From positions 1 to 18,733 of the forward strand of contig JBJHCR010000100.1 in NCBI GenBank assembly GCA_050486105.1: a DNA stretch of 18,733 nt, read 5' to 3'. The translations under genes were made by a program, and so were the position numbers. Under the pieces are notes generated by a model. The model searched no databases. It was given only the letters and a program-made list of their open reading frames with translations, and was not told the DNA's origin. Position 1 is the first letter of the stretch, and the number at the start of each line of letters is the position of its first letter. This DNA is from JAEXNA01 sp050486105. Lineage in GTDB: Bacteria > Vulcanimicrobiota > Xenobia > Xenobiales > JADMJV01. Below are positions 1 to 8,132 of the stretch, piece by piece.

Positions 1-103
1 TTTTTGAGCCTAGTACCCGTGAGTACTTAAGCAAAAAGGCGCTTTCGGAGAGGGGAAATAAGCGAGTGCAGCGCCGCGAAGGTTGAATGTCAACAGGCCC
101 TAG
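1..103 (-). repeat. Truncated copy of a terminal-inverted-repeat element (copy 1)
   Basis: Bases 1-96 are the exact reverse complement of 11324-11419, so this is a second copy of the element at 11316-11485, cut by the left edge of the window. Its inner terminal repeat reads gaatgtcaacag and then gccctag. It ends at a CTAG (100-103), as copy 2 does, but the last few bases before the CTAG differ by a small indel. One frame (3-86, plus strand) is open from the edge to a TGA at 84-86 and encodes a short Lys/Arg-rich peptide. It could be the C-terminus of a transposase lying outside the window or chance. The identity shows a mobile or recently duplicated sequence; the family was not recognised. 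Confidence 0.8.
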
Positions 104-119
104 CCTAAACTCTCACCAA

Positions 120-167
120 AAAGGACACCCCCCAACCCGCAAGTCTTGCCGATTGGGAGTGTCCTTT
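120..167. terminator. Bidirectional rho-independent terminator
   Basis: The left arm aaaggacaccccccaa (from 120) pairs with ttgggagtgtccttt (153-167) with a one-base irregularity, giving a stem of about 14 bp. The loop contains a smaller inner hairpin (gcaag/cttgc type). On the minus strand the stem ends in TTTTT, placing a terminator about 20 bp after the stop of the small minus-strand gene at 188-634. On the plus strand it ends in TTTATTTT, so it would also stop transcription entering from the repeat element at the window start. Confidence 0.85.
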
Positions 168-187
168 ATTTTCCGATTGAAAGAGTG

Positions 188-634
188 CTAGACGCTGAGC
201 ATGGAGGCCAGCCCGACCGCTGCTCCAAATGGCAGGGTAGCTCCGGCAACCCCGAAGGCAACGGCGGCTGCAGGATTGCCGAACGAGCTGCCCGCAATGG
301 CGCCGGCCAAGGCTCCGAGAACAGCGCCTGTCTTGATCTTCTCTCCTGGCAGGACGGCGGCAGCTGAGGCTCCACCGCTCAGTCCGGCGGCCGCTCCGGC
401 GATCCCGGCAAAGACTCCGCTCGAGTTTCCAGCGTAGGCTCCGAGAGCTGCCCCGGCTAGGCCTAGTCCACCTAGGACCAAAGCTCCCTTAACGTCGTCA
501 GAGCTGAATCGGCGAGAGGGTTTGAAACCGTCTTGAGGTTCGCTCGGGGATTCCGAGGCCAGCGTGACTTGTTGCTGAGGTGCTGGTTTGTTGGCTAGAA
601 AAGGCTGTCTGTTCTGGTTGGTCTGGACAAGCAT
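188..634 (-). CDS. Small glycine/alanine-rich (glycine-zipper-like) hypothetical protein
   Basis: A 148-residue protein of unknown function. Residues 1-48 are polar and probably disordered (rich in Gln, Pro and Ser). From about residue 50 to the end it is almost entirely Gly, Ala, Val and Leu, with repeated GxxxG/GxxxA spacing, for example around residues 55-95 and 103-145. This resembles glycine-zipper domains that pack as membrane hairpins. There is no ordinary N-terminal signal peptide. The two apolar stretches flank a short charged loop (GEKIKTG, about 97-103), which suggests two or more membrane hairpins. The start is an ATG with gggag eight bases upstream, so it is well supported. A strong terminator follows at 120-167. 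It follows the amine oxidase gene on the same strand after 122 bp and may have its own promoter. No homologue family was recognised. Confidence 0.7.
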   Translation of the reverse strand: MLVQTNQNRQPFLANKPAPQQQVTLASESPSEPQDGFKPSRRFSSDDVKGALVLGGLGLAGAALGAYAGNSSGVFAGIAGAAAGLSGGASAAAVLPGEKIKTGAVLGALAGAIAGSSFGNPAAAVAFGVAGATLPFGAAVGLASMLSV

Positions 635-756
635 TTGATGAACTCCCGTATGGAAAAATTGAAATCTGTGCCCTCAATGTATCGAGACTCAACAAGAAAA
701 AAGTTGCGGAGATGTAACGAACTGGAAACGGCGGGGATTCTTCGCTTTTAGGGAGC

Positions 757-2274
757 CTATTTCAATCGCTCAATGATCTGTTTGCTGACTCGCAGGGCCG
801 ATTTGGTGGCTCCGTCCGAATGGCTGCTCTCGGTGAAATCCCCGGCGAAGTACAGTCTCCCGTGGGCTTTACGGAGGGAGTTGGACAAGTCGTCAAAGCG
901 CGATCGACCCACAGGCCAGCAGGCGATAGCTCGGGGATGGTAGCGGTAGAAGGTCCATTCTTGGATCTCTTCGGTGATTCCCGGAAAGGTCTTTTCGAAG
1001 GCGTTCTCGAGGCTTCGTTGCACATCGTCGAAAGACATGGTTCGGCTGTTGTAGGCCTCAGCGGCGTTGCCGGTAACCAACAGATTGATTAAGACTTTGT
1101 CTTCTGGGCCGGTATCAAACCCGGGGTACATCACTCCCAGGGCTGTGCCCGTGAGGATCGGCATGACATCCACCCCGTCTATGATCCAATAGCGCTCGGC
1201 AGTCTTGTTCATAAGGACGTGAGCGGTGAAGTAGGCTCCCCAGGTCTGAGAGTGGATGGCTCGGTAGATCTCATCGTCTAGGCGAGGCTCGAATTGGATC
1301 TCAAAGAGTCGGTACAAAGGAATGGTGGTGACCACGACTTTCCCTTGATAGTTCCGGTTTTCAAAGGTCTCAGCGTCGACGGCTCGGATGGTCACACCGT
1401 CTGAGCCGTCGACGATGTTGGTCACCTGAGTGTTGAGGGAGATGTTCTGTCGCCCAATCCGATCCGCCAGGGTTTCGGTCAGATCTTGGTTGCCGTTGAT
1501 CACGTGGCGAGGGATGGCGCCCTCACCGGCAAAAATGTGCCACTCGGCGATACCGTCAAGAGCGCCGATACGGTCTATGGTGGTTCCAATTTCGGGTTCA
1601 ATGATGGCCTTGATGGAGCCCACCACTCGAGGGGGCAATCCTTGCTTTTCAAGCCATTTCTTGAACGAGATATCCTTGAGTTTGAGCAACTCGGGTGGAA
1701 TTTCTCCCGATTCCATCACATGCAGAGACTTCTCCACTTGTTGGTCCCATTGCAAGAAGGCGGGATAGTCGTCCTTCAGGACCGCTCGCAAAAAATCGTG
1801 ATTGGTTTCGTAAGTGGTGAAAGGTTGCAATTCTCCGTCCAGGATGAAACTCGAAATCCCTGGCTCGGCGCTTTCCACTGGAAGTCCTAATTCGGCAATG
1901 ATTTCAAGAGTCGGGTTGCCCTCCCAGAATTCAGCCAGTCCAACTTCAGCAGCGGTCTGGTTCGGATAGCGACCGGTGCGAACCCGGCCGCCCACTCGTG
2001 GAGCCCACTCCAAGAGATGATAAGTCAACCCAGCCTTCTGCAGTTCGTAGGCGGTTACCAGGCCGGACAGACCGGCCCCCACGATCAAGACGTCCACTTC
2101 GGCGACCTCATCCTTAGAAGGAGTTTGAGCCCGAGTGGGTTGAGTCTGAGGGGGTTGGTTCTGGCTAGGTTGATTCTGGCACCCGTTCAGCGCTGTCAGT
2201 AGAGCTATAAACAGCAAAAGCGCAAGGGTTCTGATTCGACCTTGAATTGGGAGTCCATTGAGGTGATCCGTCAT
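757..2274 (-). CDS. Flavin-containing amine oxidase family protein with lipoprotein signal
   Basis: An FAD-dependent oxidoreductase of the amine oxidase (MAO/polyamine oxidase) superfamily, expected to oxidise an amine to an imine or aldehyde with H2O2 release; the substrate is unknown. Counting from the ATG at 2274 (505 residues), residues 15-32 form a hydrophobic segment ending in ALNGC, a plausible lipobox with Cys32. A Gln/Pro-rich linker (33-55) follows, then the dinucleotide-binding motif GAGLSG (66-71), a Glu at 89, and GGR at 95-97. The C-terminal FAD motif FAGD lies near 476-479, followed by ESSHSDGATKSA. All FAD-binding landmarks are present, so the protein looks intact. The frame is open 23 codons further to a TTG at 2343, but an ATG start gives a normal signal peptide; neither has a clear Shine-Dalgarno site. 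It is divergent from the VKGC-like gene. No twin-arginine motif is visible although the cofactor is FAD. Confidence 0.85.
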   Translation of the reverse strand: MTDHLNGLPIQGRIRTLALLLFIALLTALNGCQNQPSQNQPPQTQPTRAQTPSKDEVAEVDVLIVGAGLSGLVTAYELQKAGLTYHLLEWAPRVGGRVRTGRYPNQTAAEVGLAEFWEGNPTLEIIAELGLPVESAEPGISSFILDGELQPFTTYETNHDFLRAVLKDDYPAFLQWDQQVEKSLHVMESGEIPPELLKLKDISFKKWLEKQGLPPRVVGSIKAIIEPEIGTTIDRIGALDGIAEWHIFAGEGAIPRHVINGNQDLTETLADRIGRQNISLNTQVTNIVDGSDGVTIRAVDAETFENRNYQGKVVVTTIPLYRLFEIQFEPRLDDEIYRAIHSQTWGAYFTAHVLMNKTAERYWIIDGVDVMPILTGTALGVMYPGFDTGPEDKVLINLLVTGNAAEAYNSRTMSFDDVQRSLENAFEKTFPGITEEIQEWTFYRYHPRAIACWPVGRSRFDDLSNSLRKAHGRLYFAGDFTESSHSDGATKSALRVSKQIIERLK

Positions 2275-2433
2275 CAGAAGCCCGTTCGCTCTGCTGAGCG
2301 ATTCTCTTTTTTTCCCACGAACTGTTCTTGGTAGGGTGGTCAACGGCTAAAAAATCGTCAACTGGCAGTATGCGCCCCAGTCGGTCGAGACCCCGGAAAG
2401 CCAAAGAAGGGTCCTTCTTGTAGAAGTCTAAAG

Positions 2434-3993
2434 TTGGATTCAAGAGCGGGGGTGTACCCACTGTACGAGCGAATTCAAGCCTTTCTTGCAAAGCCTATAG
2501 ATCCACTTCCCCTGCAACTCTTTAGAGCAGTTTTTGGTTCAATCATGGCCTACTACTTCTACAGTAGTTGGAGCAGGGGTATGTTCAAATCGCGATATTT
2601 GGACCCCAACTACTTCTTTCCACATTGGCCCTTCTTGCCAGTCGCGTCGGATACGGTCTTCTATGGGCTACTCATCGTTGCCGGTCTGTCATCTTTTGTG
2701 CTGGCTCTAGGCCTGGCTACGCGTTGGGCGGCGGCAGCGCTTCTGCTGACTTCAAGCTATTTCTGGCTCATCGAGATGGCCTATTATAATAACCATTACT
2801 ATCTTCAGTCGCTCTTGGCCCTGTTTTTCTTGCTCACTGGAAGCAAGAACTCCCGAAAGGCTGTTCCAGCCTGGCACCTCTATCTGTTCCAATTTCAGAT
2901 CTGCTTGGTGTACTTCTACGGTGGCCTGGCCAAGATTCAGAGCGATTGGCTGGCTGGAATTCCCATATCGATTTGGTTCAGTGCCAAAGGTGAGGTCTTG
3001 GATATGCCAATCTTGGTCTCGTCTTGGACCCATTTTGGCGCCGCATACGGTGGCCTCTATCTAGACATTCTGGCGCCATTCTTCTTGCTTTGGAAGCCTG
3101 GTAGAAAGATCATTATTCCGCTGCTATTGGCCTTTCACTTCTTGAACTCCAGGCTCTTTTCCATCGGGGTATTTCCCTATCTCATGCTAGGTACATTCTT
3201 GCTTTTCTTGGACCTCGAACCGATCAAGAAAAGACTTCCCCAACTCACGGGAATCTCGGCTTCCGACACTTTTAGAGCATCGAAGCCCCTACTGGTATTC
3301 TTGGGGTGTTTCGTCTTGTTTCAAGTGCTGTTCCCGCTTCGCCATCATCTTCTCCCTGGAGATCCGTCTTGGAATGATCGGGGGCACTGGTTCGCTTGGA
3401 GAATGATGCTGCGAACCAAGAGTCCGGTTTCCTGCGATTTTATCATCGAGAAGGACGGAAAGGTGTCCAGAATCGTCCGCGCCCACAACCCTCTCAACGC
3501 AAAGCAGTCCAGAACGCTCCGAACGAACACCTTTATGCTTGCTCGCTACGCCCAGAAACTCGCAGAGGTCCATGGAGGAGTGGTCTTCGTTCAGGCTAAG
3601 GTGAAACTCAACGACCGGGAGCCTCAGTTTATCCTGAATCCCAGCGTGGGGTTTACCGCTCAGGGAGCAGTTGCCGAAAACTACCTCACCGAGCTTGAGC
3701 CCAGGACTGCTCCTCTGGCTTTGCCTCGAGTGGTCTTCAGGGCTCAATGGTTGGTCATGTTGGTCTTAGGTCTATGGGCCTGGAGAGTCTTTTCCAACCC
3801 TGGATGGCTGCTCCCGGTAAGCCTCGGATTGCTGGCCTTCGCGACGGCCAATCCCTGGGTATTCGGTTCCACTTTCCTGGCCCTCGGAGCCGTCGTTGCC
3901 TATGGTTGCCATCGGGGTCGCTGGCTTTATCTGCCCTTTGGTCTGGTGGTGATGGTTCCCCTCTACATAGGTTGGTTCTTAGTGAGTCCTTAA
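2434..3993 (+). CDS. Vitamin K-dependent gamma-carboxylase homologue (HTTM domain membrane protein)
   Basis: A 519-residue polytopic membrane protein of the VKGC/HTTM family. The animal enzymes use reduced vitamin K, CO2 and O2 to carboxylate glutamates; the bacterial role is mostly unknown. Diagnostic segments are YYNNHYYLQSLLAL (117-130), YFYGGLAKIQSDWLAG (160-175), a YGGLYLDILAPFFLL stretch (205-219) and FHFLNSRLFSIGVFPYLML (234-252), all recalling human GGCX in the same order. Lys167 sits where I believe the proposed catalytic lysine of GGCX lies. About residue 330 onward is a soluble part (WFAWRMMLRTK, then VQAKVKLNDREPQ and a LNPSVG segment) as in full-length carboxylases, followed by three or four more hydrophobic segments (about 435-519). 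The start is uncertain: TTG at 2434 (used here) or GTG at 2452, with no strong ribosome site for either. Its stop overlaps that of the convergent CBS gene. The family call is firm; enzymatic activity is inferred. Confidence 0.85.
   Translation: MDSRAGVYPLYERIQAFLAKPIDPLPLQLFRAVFGSIMAYYFYSSWSRGMFKSRYLDPNYFFPHWPFLPVASDTVFYGLLIVAGLSSFVLALGLATRWAAAALLLTSSYFWLIEMAYYNNHYYLQSLLALFFLLTGSKNSRKAVPAWHLYLFQFQICLVYFYGGLAKIQSDWLAGIPISIWFSAKGEVLDMPILVSSWTHFGAAYGGLYLDILAPFFLLWKPGRKIIIPLLLAFHFLNSRLFSIGVFPYLMLGTFLLFLDLEPIKKRLPQLTGISASDTFRASKPLLVFLGCFVLFQVLFPLRHHLLPGDPSWNDRGHWFAWRMMLRTKSPVSCDFIIEKDGKVSRIVRAHNPLNAKQSRTLRTNTFMLARYAQKLAEVHGGVVFVQAKVKLNDREPQFILNPSVGFTAQGAVAENYLTELEPRTAPLALPRVVFRAQWLVMLVLGLWAWRVFSNPGWLLPVSLGLLAFATANPWVFGSTFLALGAVVAYGCHRGRWLYLPFGLVVMVPLYIGWFLVSP
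3990..3993. other. Convergent stop-codon overlap (TTAA)
   Basis: The palindrome TTAA supplies TAA (3991-3993) to the plus-strand VKGC-like gene and TAA (3990-3992 reversed) to the minus-strand CBS gene. There is no room for an intergenic terminator, so each transcript must end inside the opposing gene. Confidence 0.9.
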
Positions 3994-4478
3994 AGCCTCT
4001 TTCGGAAGTGGGTCAGCAAATCCATGCTAGTGACCACACCAGCCAACTGATCTCCACGAGTGATGACCACGCGATGGATGCCGTTGTCGAGCATCATGTC
4101 CATCAGGTCCTTGAGCGATGTGGATTCATCAGCCGAAAACACGAAAGGAGTCATGATCTTGCCCACCGTGATGGTGTCAGGAGTCACGGGATGGTCGGGC
4201 TTAAAGAATTGAGCCCAGCTGTTCTGATAGAAAGGCGGAGGATGCTCTTCCTTGGTTTCGTAACCAGCCAAGTGGGCGGCCAGGTCGGCTCTAGAGACCA
4301 CCCCCACTAGCTGCTTGCTTTGGCCTTCAACCACTGGAACTCCAGAAATTCCGTGTTCGTCGAGAAGTTCGGCTAAGTCTTCGATGGGGCAGTCTGGGTC
4401 GACGGTCACGACTTCTCTTTGGATAATCGACTCTATGGAATCAACGGAGAATTCGGAGTTGGACTTTGAGACACTCAT
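3990..4478 (-). CDS. Tandem CBS-domain protein
   Basis: A 162-residue protein consisting of little more than two CBS domains, a module that binds adenine nucleotides such as AMP, ATP or SAM and usually acts as an energy or ligand sensor. The first CBS motif covers roughly residues 15-80 (IIQREVVTVDPDCPIEDLAE, then HGISGVPVV and LVGVVSRADL). The second covers about 105-160 (IMTPFVFSADESTSLKDLMD, then GIHRVVIT and LAGVVTSMDLL). A linker of about 30 residues rich in Pro, His and Phe lies between them. The ATG at 4478 is chosen because the first domain begins soon after; the frame stays open to a GTG at 4583 but that extension has no domain. It faces away from the kinase gene (163 bp gap). Its stop overlaps the stop of the VKGC-like gene within TTAA. 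A stand-alone CBS pair may regulate an unlinked partner. Confidence 0.85.
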   Translation of the reverse strand: MSVSKSNSEFSVDSIESIIQREVVTVDPDCPIEDLAELLDEHGISGVPVVEGQSKQLVGVVSRADLAAHLAGYETKEEHPPPFYQNSWAQFFKPDHPVTPDTITVGKIMTPFVFSADESTSLKDLMDMMLDNGIHRVVITRGDQLAGVVTSMDLLTHFRKRL

Positions 4479-4641
4479 AAGGCACGTTTCGTCTCCCGAC
4501 AAGCGCAACCTCTCGATGGAGAAACCTTGACTTGGTCCTCGGGTTTCTAACTGGTTGTTCCCCCTTTTTGGTTGCCTTGGCACGCTGCTGGGAGGTTCTT
4601 ACGAAAGGTCGAGGATTCTTTGAGCCGAACGACTTCCTGAT

Positions 4642-7600
4642 ATGGACTCCGCGGATCACACAATAGTTCAAGATGCTTCGGCTCTGAGTTTGGCCCAAGA
4701 GCTATCTCTTGAGAGTCAGCTCCAGCTGTCTTCGGAAGCCCCGGTTCTGCCGGGATTGATCTTGGAGACCCTTATCGGTCGTGGAAGCTTTGGAGAAGTC
4801 TGGTCAGGGCTGCAGACCGGAAGTGGTCAGAAGGTAGCGGTGAAGATTTTCACCGAGCCGGCGGGCTTGGATTGGCGATACTTTAAGACCGAGATCAAGC
4901 GATTGCGGCAGGTGGCTGAGCACCCTCACGTGGTGACACTCTTAGATGCCGACCTGCAACAGAACCCTCCCTATTTTTGCATGACTCTGTATCGCGAGAG
5001 TCTTGCCGGTTGGAGGAAGAGGGTCGACAGGGTTGAGCAGGATCAAGTGTTGACTTGGTTTCTTGAGATCGCCCAAGCACTAAAGTTCACTCACGAGAAG
5101 GGTTTACTCCATTGTGATCTCAAGCCGGCAAACGTGCTCTTGGATGAGGAGCTGCGCGCTCGAGTTGCCGACTTTGGTCAGGCTATGGAGCGGGGTCTCC
5201 CAGGTCGGGCGGCGGGAAGTCTGGGGTTCATGGCTCCAGAGCAAGCTTCCTTAGAAGATAGTACTCCGGACGTTCGCTGGGACATTTACGGCTTGGGAGC
5301 CACAATATATTTCTTGCTTACCGGACTCCCCCCTCGCCTTTCAGCTCAGGGTCGGGATACCCTAGGAAGCATCGCCGACCCCACGGAGCGCTTAGAAAAG
5401 TATCAAGAGGTGGTTTCTAAGGCCAGGCTAGTGCCCTTGGGTGAGGCTGCAGTAGGTGTGCACCCGGATCTCGAGCATCTGGTGCACTCCTGTTTGAGCC
5501 TAGATCCTCGTGACCGACCTCAGAGCATCGGGGAAGTTCTGGAGGACCTCAAGCGCATTGAGGACGGCAGACCTCTGCTGTGCTTGCGTCCCTGGTCTTG
5601 GAGCTACCGAACACAGCGATACCTTAGGCGCAATCGCTGGCTGGTGACCGCCTGCGCCTTGCTCCTGATGAGTTTGATTGTGGTCGTTTTCACAGGCTAT
5701 CAGCGCAGCGAGGAACGTCGAAAGGCCTTGGCCCTTCAGCAGTTCGAGACAGGCTGGGGATTGGCGGTTGAGGGTAAGGTTGCCGAAGCTGCACTTTGGT
5801 GGGCCAGGGCTTACGTCACCGACCGAGATAACCTGGCATCAAGGGCAGCTCTCGATAGCGTGACTGTGGATCTGGAAGGGGAACTCCGGCATGGTGAGTT
5901 TCCTCTGAATACCGTGGCCTTCGATCCCACCGGAGAATGGTTGGCGAGCGCCGATTCGGGTGGGGAAGTCCGCCTATGGCGGGATGGGAAGTTGGAAGTC
6001 GAGTTGAGTGGAAAGCGTGAGGTGTTGCCCGACCCTTTCTCGGTCCCTACCCCTCAACTGGCCTTCACCGCTAATGGGAGGCTCCTCATCACCAGCGGAG
6101 GACTCTACGAAGTGGGCAGCGCCGAACCAGCACTCAGGTTCGAAGATGAGGCCCTTTTTGACGGAGATGGATATGGCGTTCTCTTGGTCACCTCGGACGG
6201 TGGCCTCACCTCCTTCAACACCACAACCATGACCGAGAAGCCGGTGCAACCGTGGGCAGATTCCCGGCCTCTCAGGGCAGCCTTCAGTTCAAGTGGAACG
6301 GACTTTGCTTTGGTAGACGATGGTGGCCGCGCCGTGCTGTATCGAGAAGGTCGTCCGGCCGGCTCTCACTTTGATGACAGAGTCGATTTTCTTCGGTTCT
6401 CTCCCGACGGAGTGCTTCTGGTGACCTGCTCTGACGACCGTACGGCAAAGATTTGGGAGGTGGAATCGGGAACTCTGCTCTACACTCTCGAGCACGGTTG
6501 GCCGGTAGTGGGCGCCAGGTTCAGTAACGACGGAGAGCGATTGGTCACGACCACCTACAACGGCTCCATCTTTACCTGGGAGGTCGAGACCGGTCGTCTC
6601 AAGATCCAAGCCCCGGTCAAGCACGCTTGGTTGTCCTTTGGGACGTCGGCCAGCGCTGATGAAACTCTCATGGCTTCCTTTGGAGTGGACGGAAAGGTCC
6701 GTGTTTGGGATGTTCATTCGGGAGAGCCAAGCACCCCTTGGTTTTTCCACGGCAGCGCGGTCAGGAGTGTAGCTCTTAGGCCCGACGGGGAGCAGTTGGT
6801 GACCGCAGGTCACGATGGTTTGCTCAAGTTTTGGAAGGTCCAGCCTGAACGAAGTTATGCCGAACTTTATCCGCACGCTCGGGACGAGGAGATTCTTTCG
6901 GTGGACTGGGATCCTCTGGGGGAGATGATAGTCACTTCTTGGCAGACCTTTCCGCTCGGGGGTGGGGCTAGACTATGGAGCGTTGATGGCCAACCTCTCG
7001 CCGATTTGGAAAAGACGGGTGCCGCCAGTATTTTGGTGGCTCGCTTCAGTCCGTCAGGCGATTCCATTCTGTTGCGGTGTGACGACGGTTCCGTTCGGCT
7101 CTTTACCAGAGAGGGACGAGAGCAAGCTCGTTTGGAGCACCCTGCTCGGGTGAGTGCTGCTCGATTTTCTCCTTCGGGAACTCACATTGTGACCGCCTCT
7201 ACCGATGGCACCCTACGGGTTTGGACCCCCTCTAGCAATCAAGTTCGCCAAGTCGAAACTCAGGCCGCTTTGGTTGATGCCCGGTTCAGTCCTGATGAAA
7301 CGCTGTTGGTTTCCGCCGACCGAGCAGGGTTGGCGGAAGTGAGACGGGTCGAAGATCTCGAAACTGTGACCAGCCATCAGCATCCCGCTCCTCTGACATG
7401 GGCCGTTTTTGATCCCCAAGGTCAGATTCTCCTACTTTGTGGTGAAGACGGCCTAGCCGTGCTCTTGCGCTTGGACGACCAATCTATGTTGGCCTTGAGC
7501 CATCCACTTCTAGTCTTGGGAGGAGAGTTCGACAGTACGGGCCAGCGTGTGGTCACGACCTGCCTGGACGGCACTGTTCGATTGTGGTCGACCCTTGATG

Positions 7601-7965
7601 GGTCTCAGCTTTCTTCACCCATTGGGCACGACGGCCCGGTGTTGGTGGGCAAGTTCAGTTCCGATGATCGGTTGATTCTCACGGTCTCCAAAGATGGAAA
7701 CGCTCAGCTGTGGGAAGCTGAGACAGGCCGTCCGTTCGGACTGCCAATCAGGCACCAGAAGGTGTGCCATGACGGAGTCTTCAGTAAGGATGGAAACTAC
7801 GTTCTGACCGGCTCGCACGATGGTCTGGTTCGTTTGACAAGAGTGCCGTTGTCGGAACAGACAGCCACTCCTACGCCTAATGAGATCGAGTCGAGGATGG
7901 GAATCCGGTTCCAAGAGGGAGAAGGACTCACAGTGTGTGAATCCGTGCCTGGCGAGTCGGACTAA
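4642..7965 (+). CDS. Membrane Ser/Thr protein kinase with C-terminal WD40 double propeller
   Basis: An 1107-residue receptor-like kinase. Residues about 40-310 form a eukaryotic-type kinase domain: glycine loop GRGSFG (46-51), VAVK with Lys68, HCDLKPAN (157-164) with catalytic Asp159, DFG (177-179), and APE (198-200). Active residues are intact, but HRD is replaced by HCD, so it is a non-RD kinase. One transmembrane helix lies at about 333-352. A helical linker follows to about 410 (AEAALWWARAY is reminiscent of TPR-like linkers in such proteins). Residues about 415-1080 hold roughly 15 WD40-like repeats (for example FSPDGVLLVTCSDDRTAKIW), enough for two propellers. If the kinase is cytoplasmic, the propellers lie outside the inner membrane and probably sense a ligand or protein. 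The start is ATG 4642 with a weak ribosome site. A weak terminator candidate is at 8079-8101. The convergent neighbour carries an FHA domain, a natural reader of kinase output. Confidence 0.93.
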   Translation: MDSADHTIVQDASALSLAQELSLESQLQLSSEAPVLPGLILETLIGRGSFGEVWSGLQTGSGQKVAVKIFTEPAGLDWRYFKTEIKRLRQVAEHPHVVTLLDADLQQNPPYFCMTLYRESLAGWRKRVDRVEQDQVLTWFLEIAQALKFTHEKGLLHCDLKPANVLLDEELRARVADFGQAMERGLPGRAAGSLGFMAPEQASLEDSTPDVRWDIYGLGATIYFLLTGLPPRLSAQGRDTLGSIADPTERLEKYQEVVSKARLVPLGEAAVGVHPDLEHLVHSCLSLDPRDRPQSIGEVLEDLKRIEDGRPLLCLRPWSWSYRTQRYLRRNRWLVTACALLLMSLIVVVFTGYQRSEERRKALALQQFETGWGLAVEGKVAEAALWWARAYVTDRDNLASRAALDSVTVDLEGELRHGEFPLNTVAFDPTGEWLASADSGGEVRLWRDGKLEVELSGKREVLPDPFSVPTPQLAFTANGRLLITSGGLYEVGSAEPALRFEDEALFDGDGYGVLLVTSDGGLTSFNTTTMTEKPVQPWADSRPLRAAFSSSGTDFALVDDGGRAVLYREGRPAGSHFDDRVDFLRFSPDGVLLVTCSDDRTAKIWEVESGTLLYTLEHGWPVVGARFSNDGERLVTTTYNGSIFTWEVETGRLKIQAPVKHAWLSFGTSASADETLMASFGVDGKVRVWDVHSGEPSTPWFFHGSAVRSVALRPDGEQLVTAGHDGLLKFWKVQPERSYAELYPHARDEEILSVDWDPLGEMIVTSWQTFPLGGGARLWSVDGQPLADLEKTGAASILVARFSPSGDSILLRCDDGSVRLFTREGREQARLEHPARVSAARFSPSGTHIVTASTDGTLRVWTPSSNQVRQVETQAALVDARFSPDETLLVSADRAGLAEVRRVEDLETVTSHQHPAPLTWAVFDPQGQILLLCGEDGLAVLLRLDDQSMLALSHPLLVLGGEFDSTGQRVVTTCLDGTVRLWSTLDGSQLSSPIGHDGPVLVGKFSSDDRLILTVSKDGNAQLWEAETGRPFGLPIRHQKVCHDGVFSKDGNYVLTGSHDGLVRLTRVPLSEQTATPTPNEIESRMGIRFQEGEGLTVCESVPGESD

Positions 7966-8078
7966 GTGGGCCACGACAGAAATTCCATCACGAAAACCGA
8001 CCTGAGGCACCACTCTTACTTCGTCGCTTCTCGCTCAAGTACAACTAGGGTCTCAGCGCTCGAAGTTCCTTGTAATAG

Positions 8079-8101
8079 CGGCACCTCAAGCCGGGTTTTT
8101 T
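8079..8101 (+). terminator. Weak rho-independent terminator candidate
   Basis: A short stem CGGC (8079-8082)/GCCG (8090-8093) is followed by gg and six T residues. It lies in the 167-bp gap after the kinase gene and before the convergent cyclase gene. The stem is only 4 bp, so it may be chance; nothing else recognisable is present in this gap. Confidence 0.35.
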
Positions 8102-8132
8102 ACAAAGTTATTTCTGTCGAGGCTCACTAAGG

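Noticed and set aside
697..718. Terminator after the amine oxidase gene (short stem before a T-run on the minus strand)
   Set aside because: The stem has only four pairs with a mismatch, too weak to call, although TTTTTT follows.
2434..4583. Operon linking the VKGC-like and CBS genes
   Set aside because: They are convergent and only overlap at the stop codons, so no shared transcript is possible.
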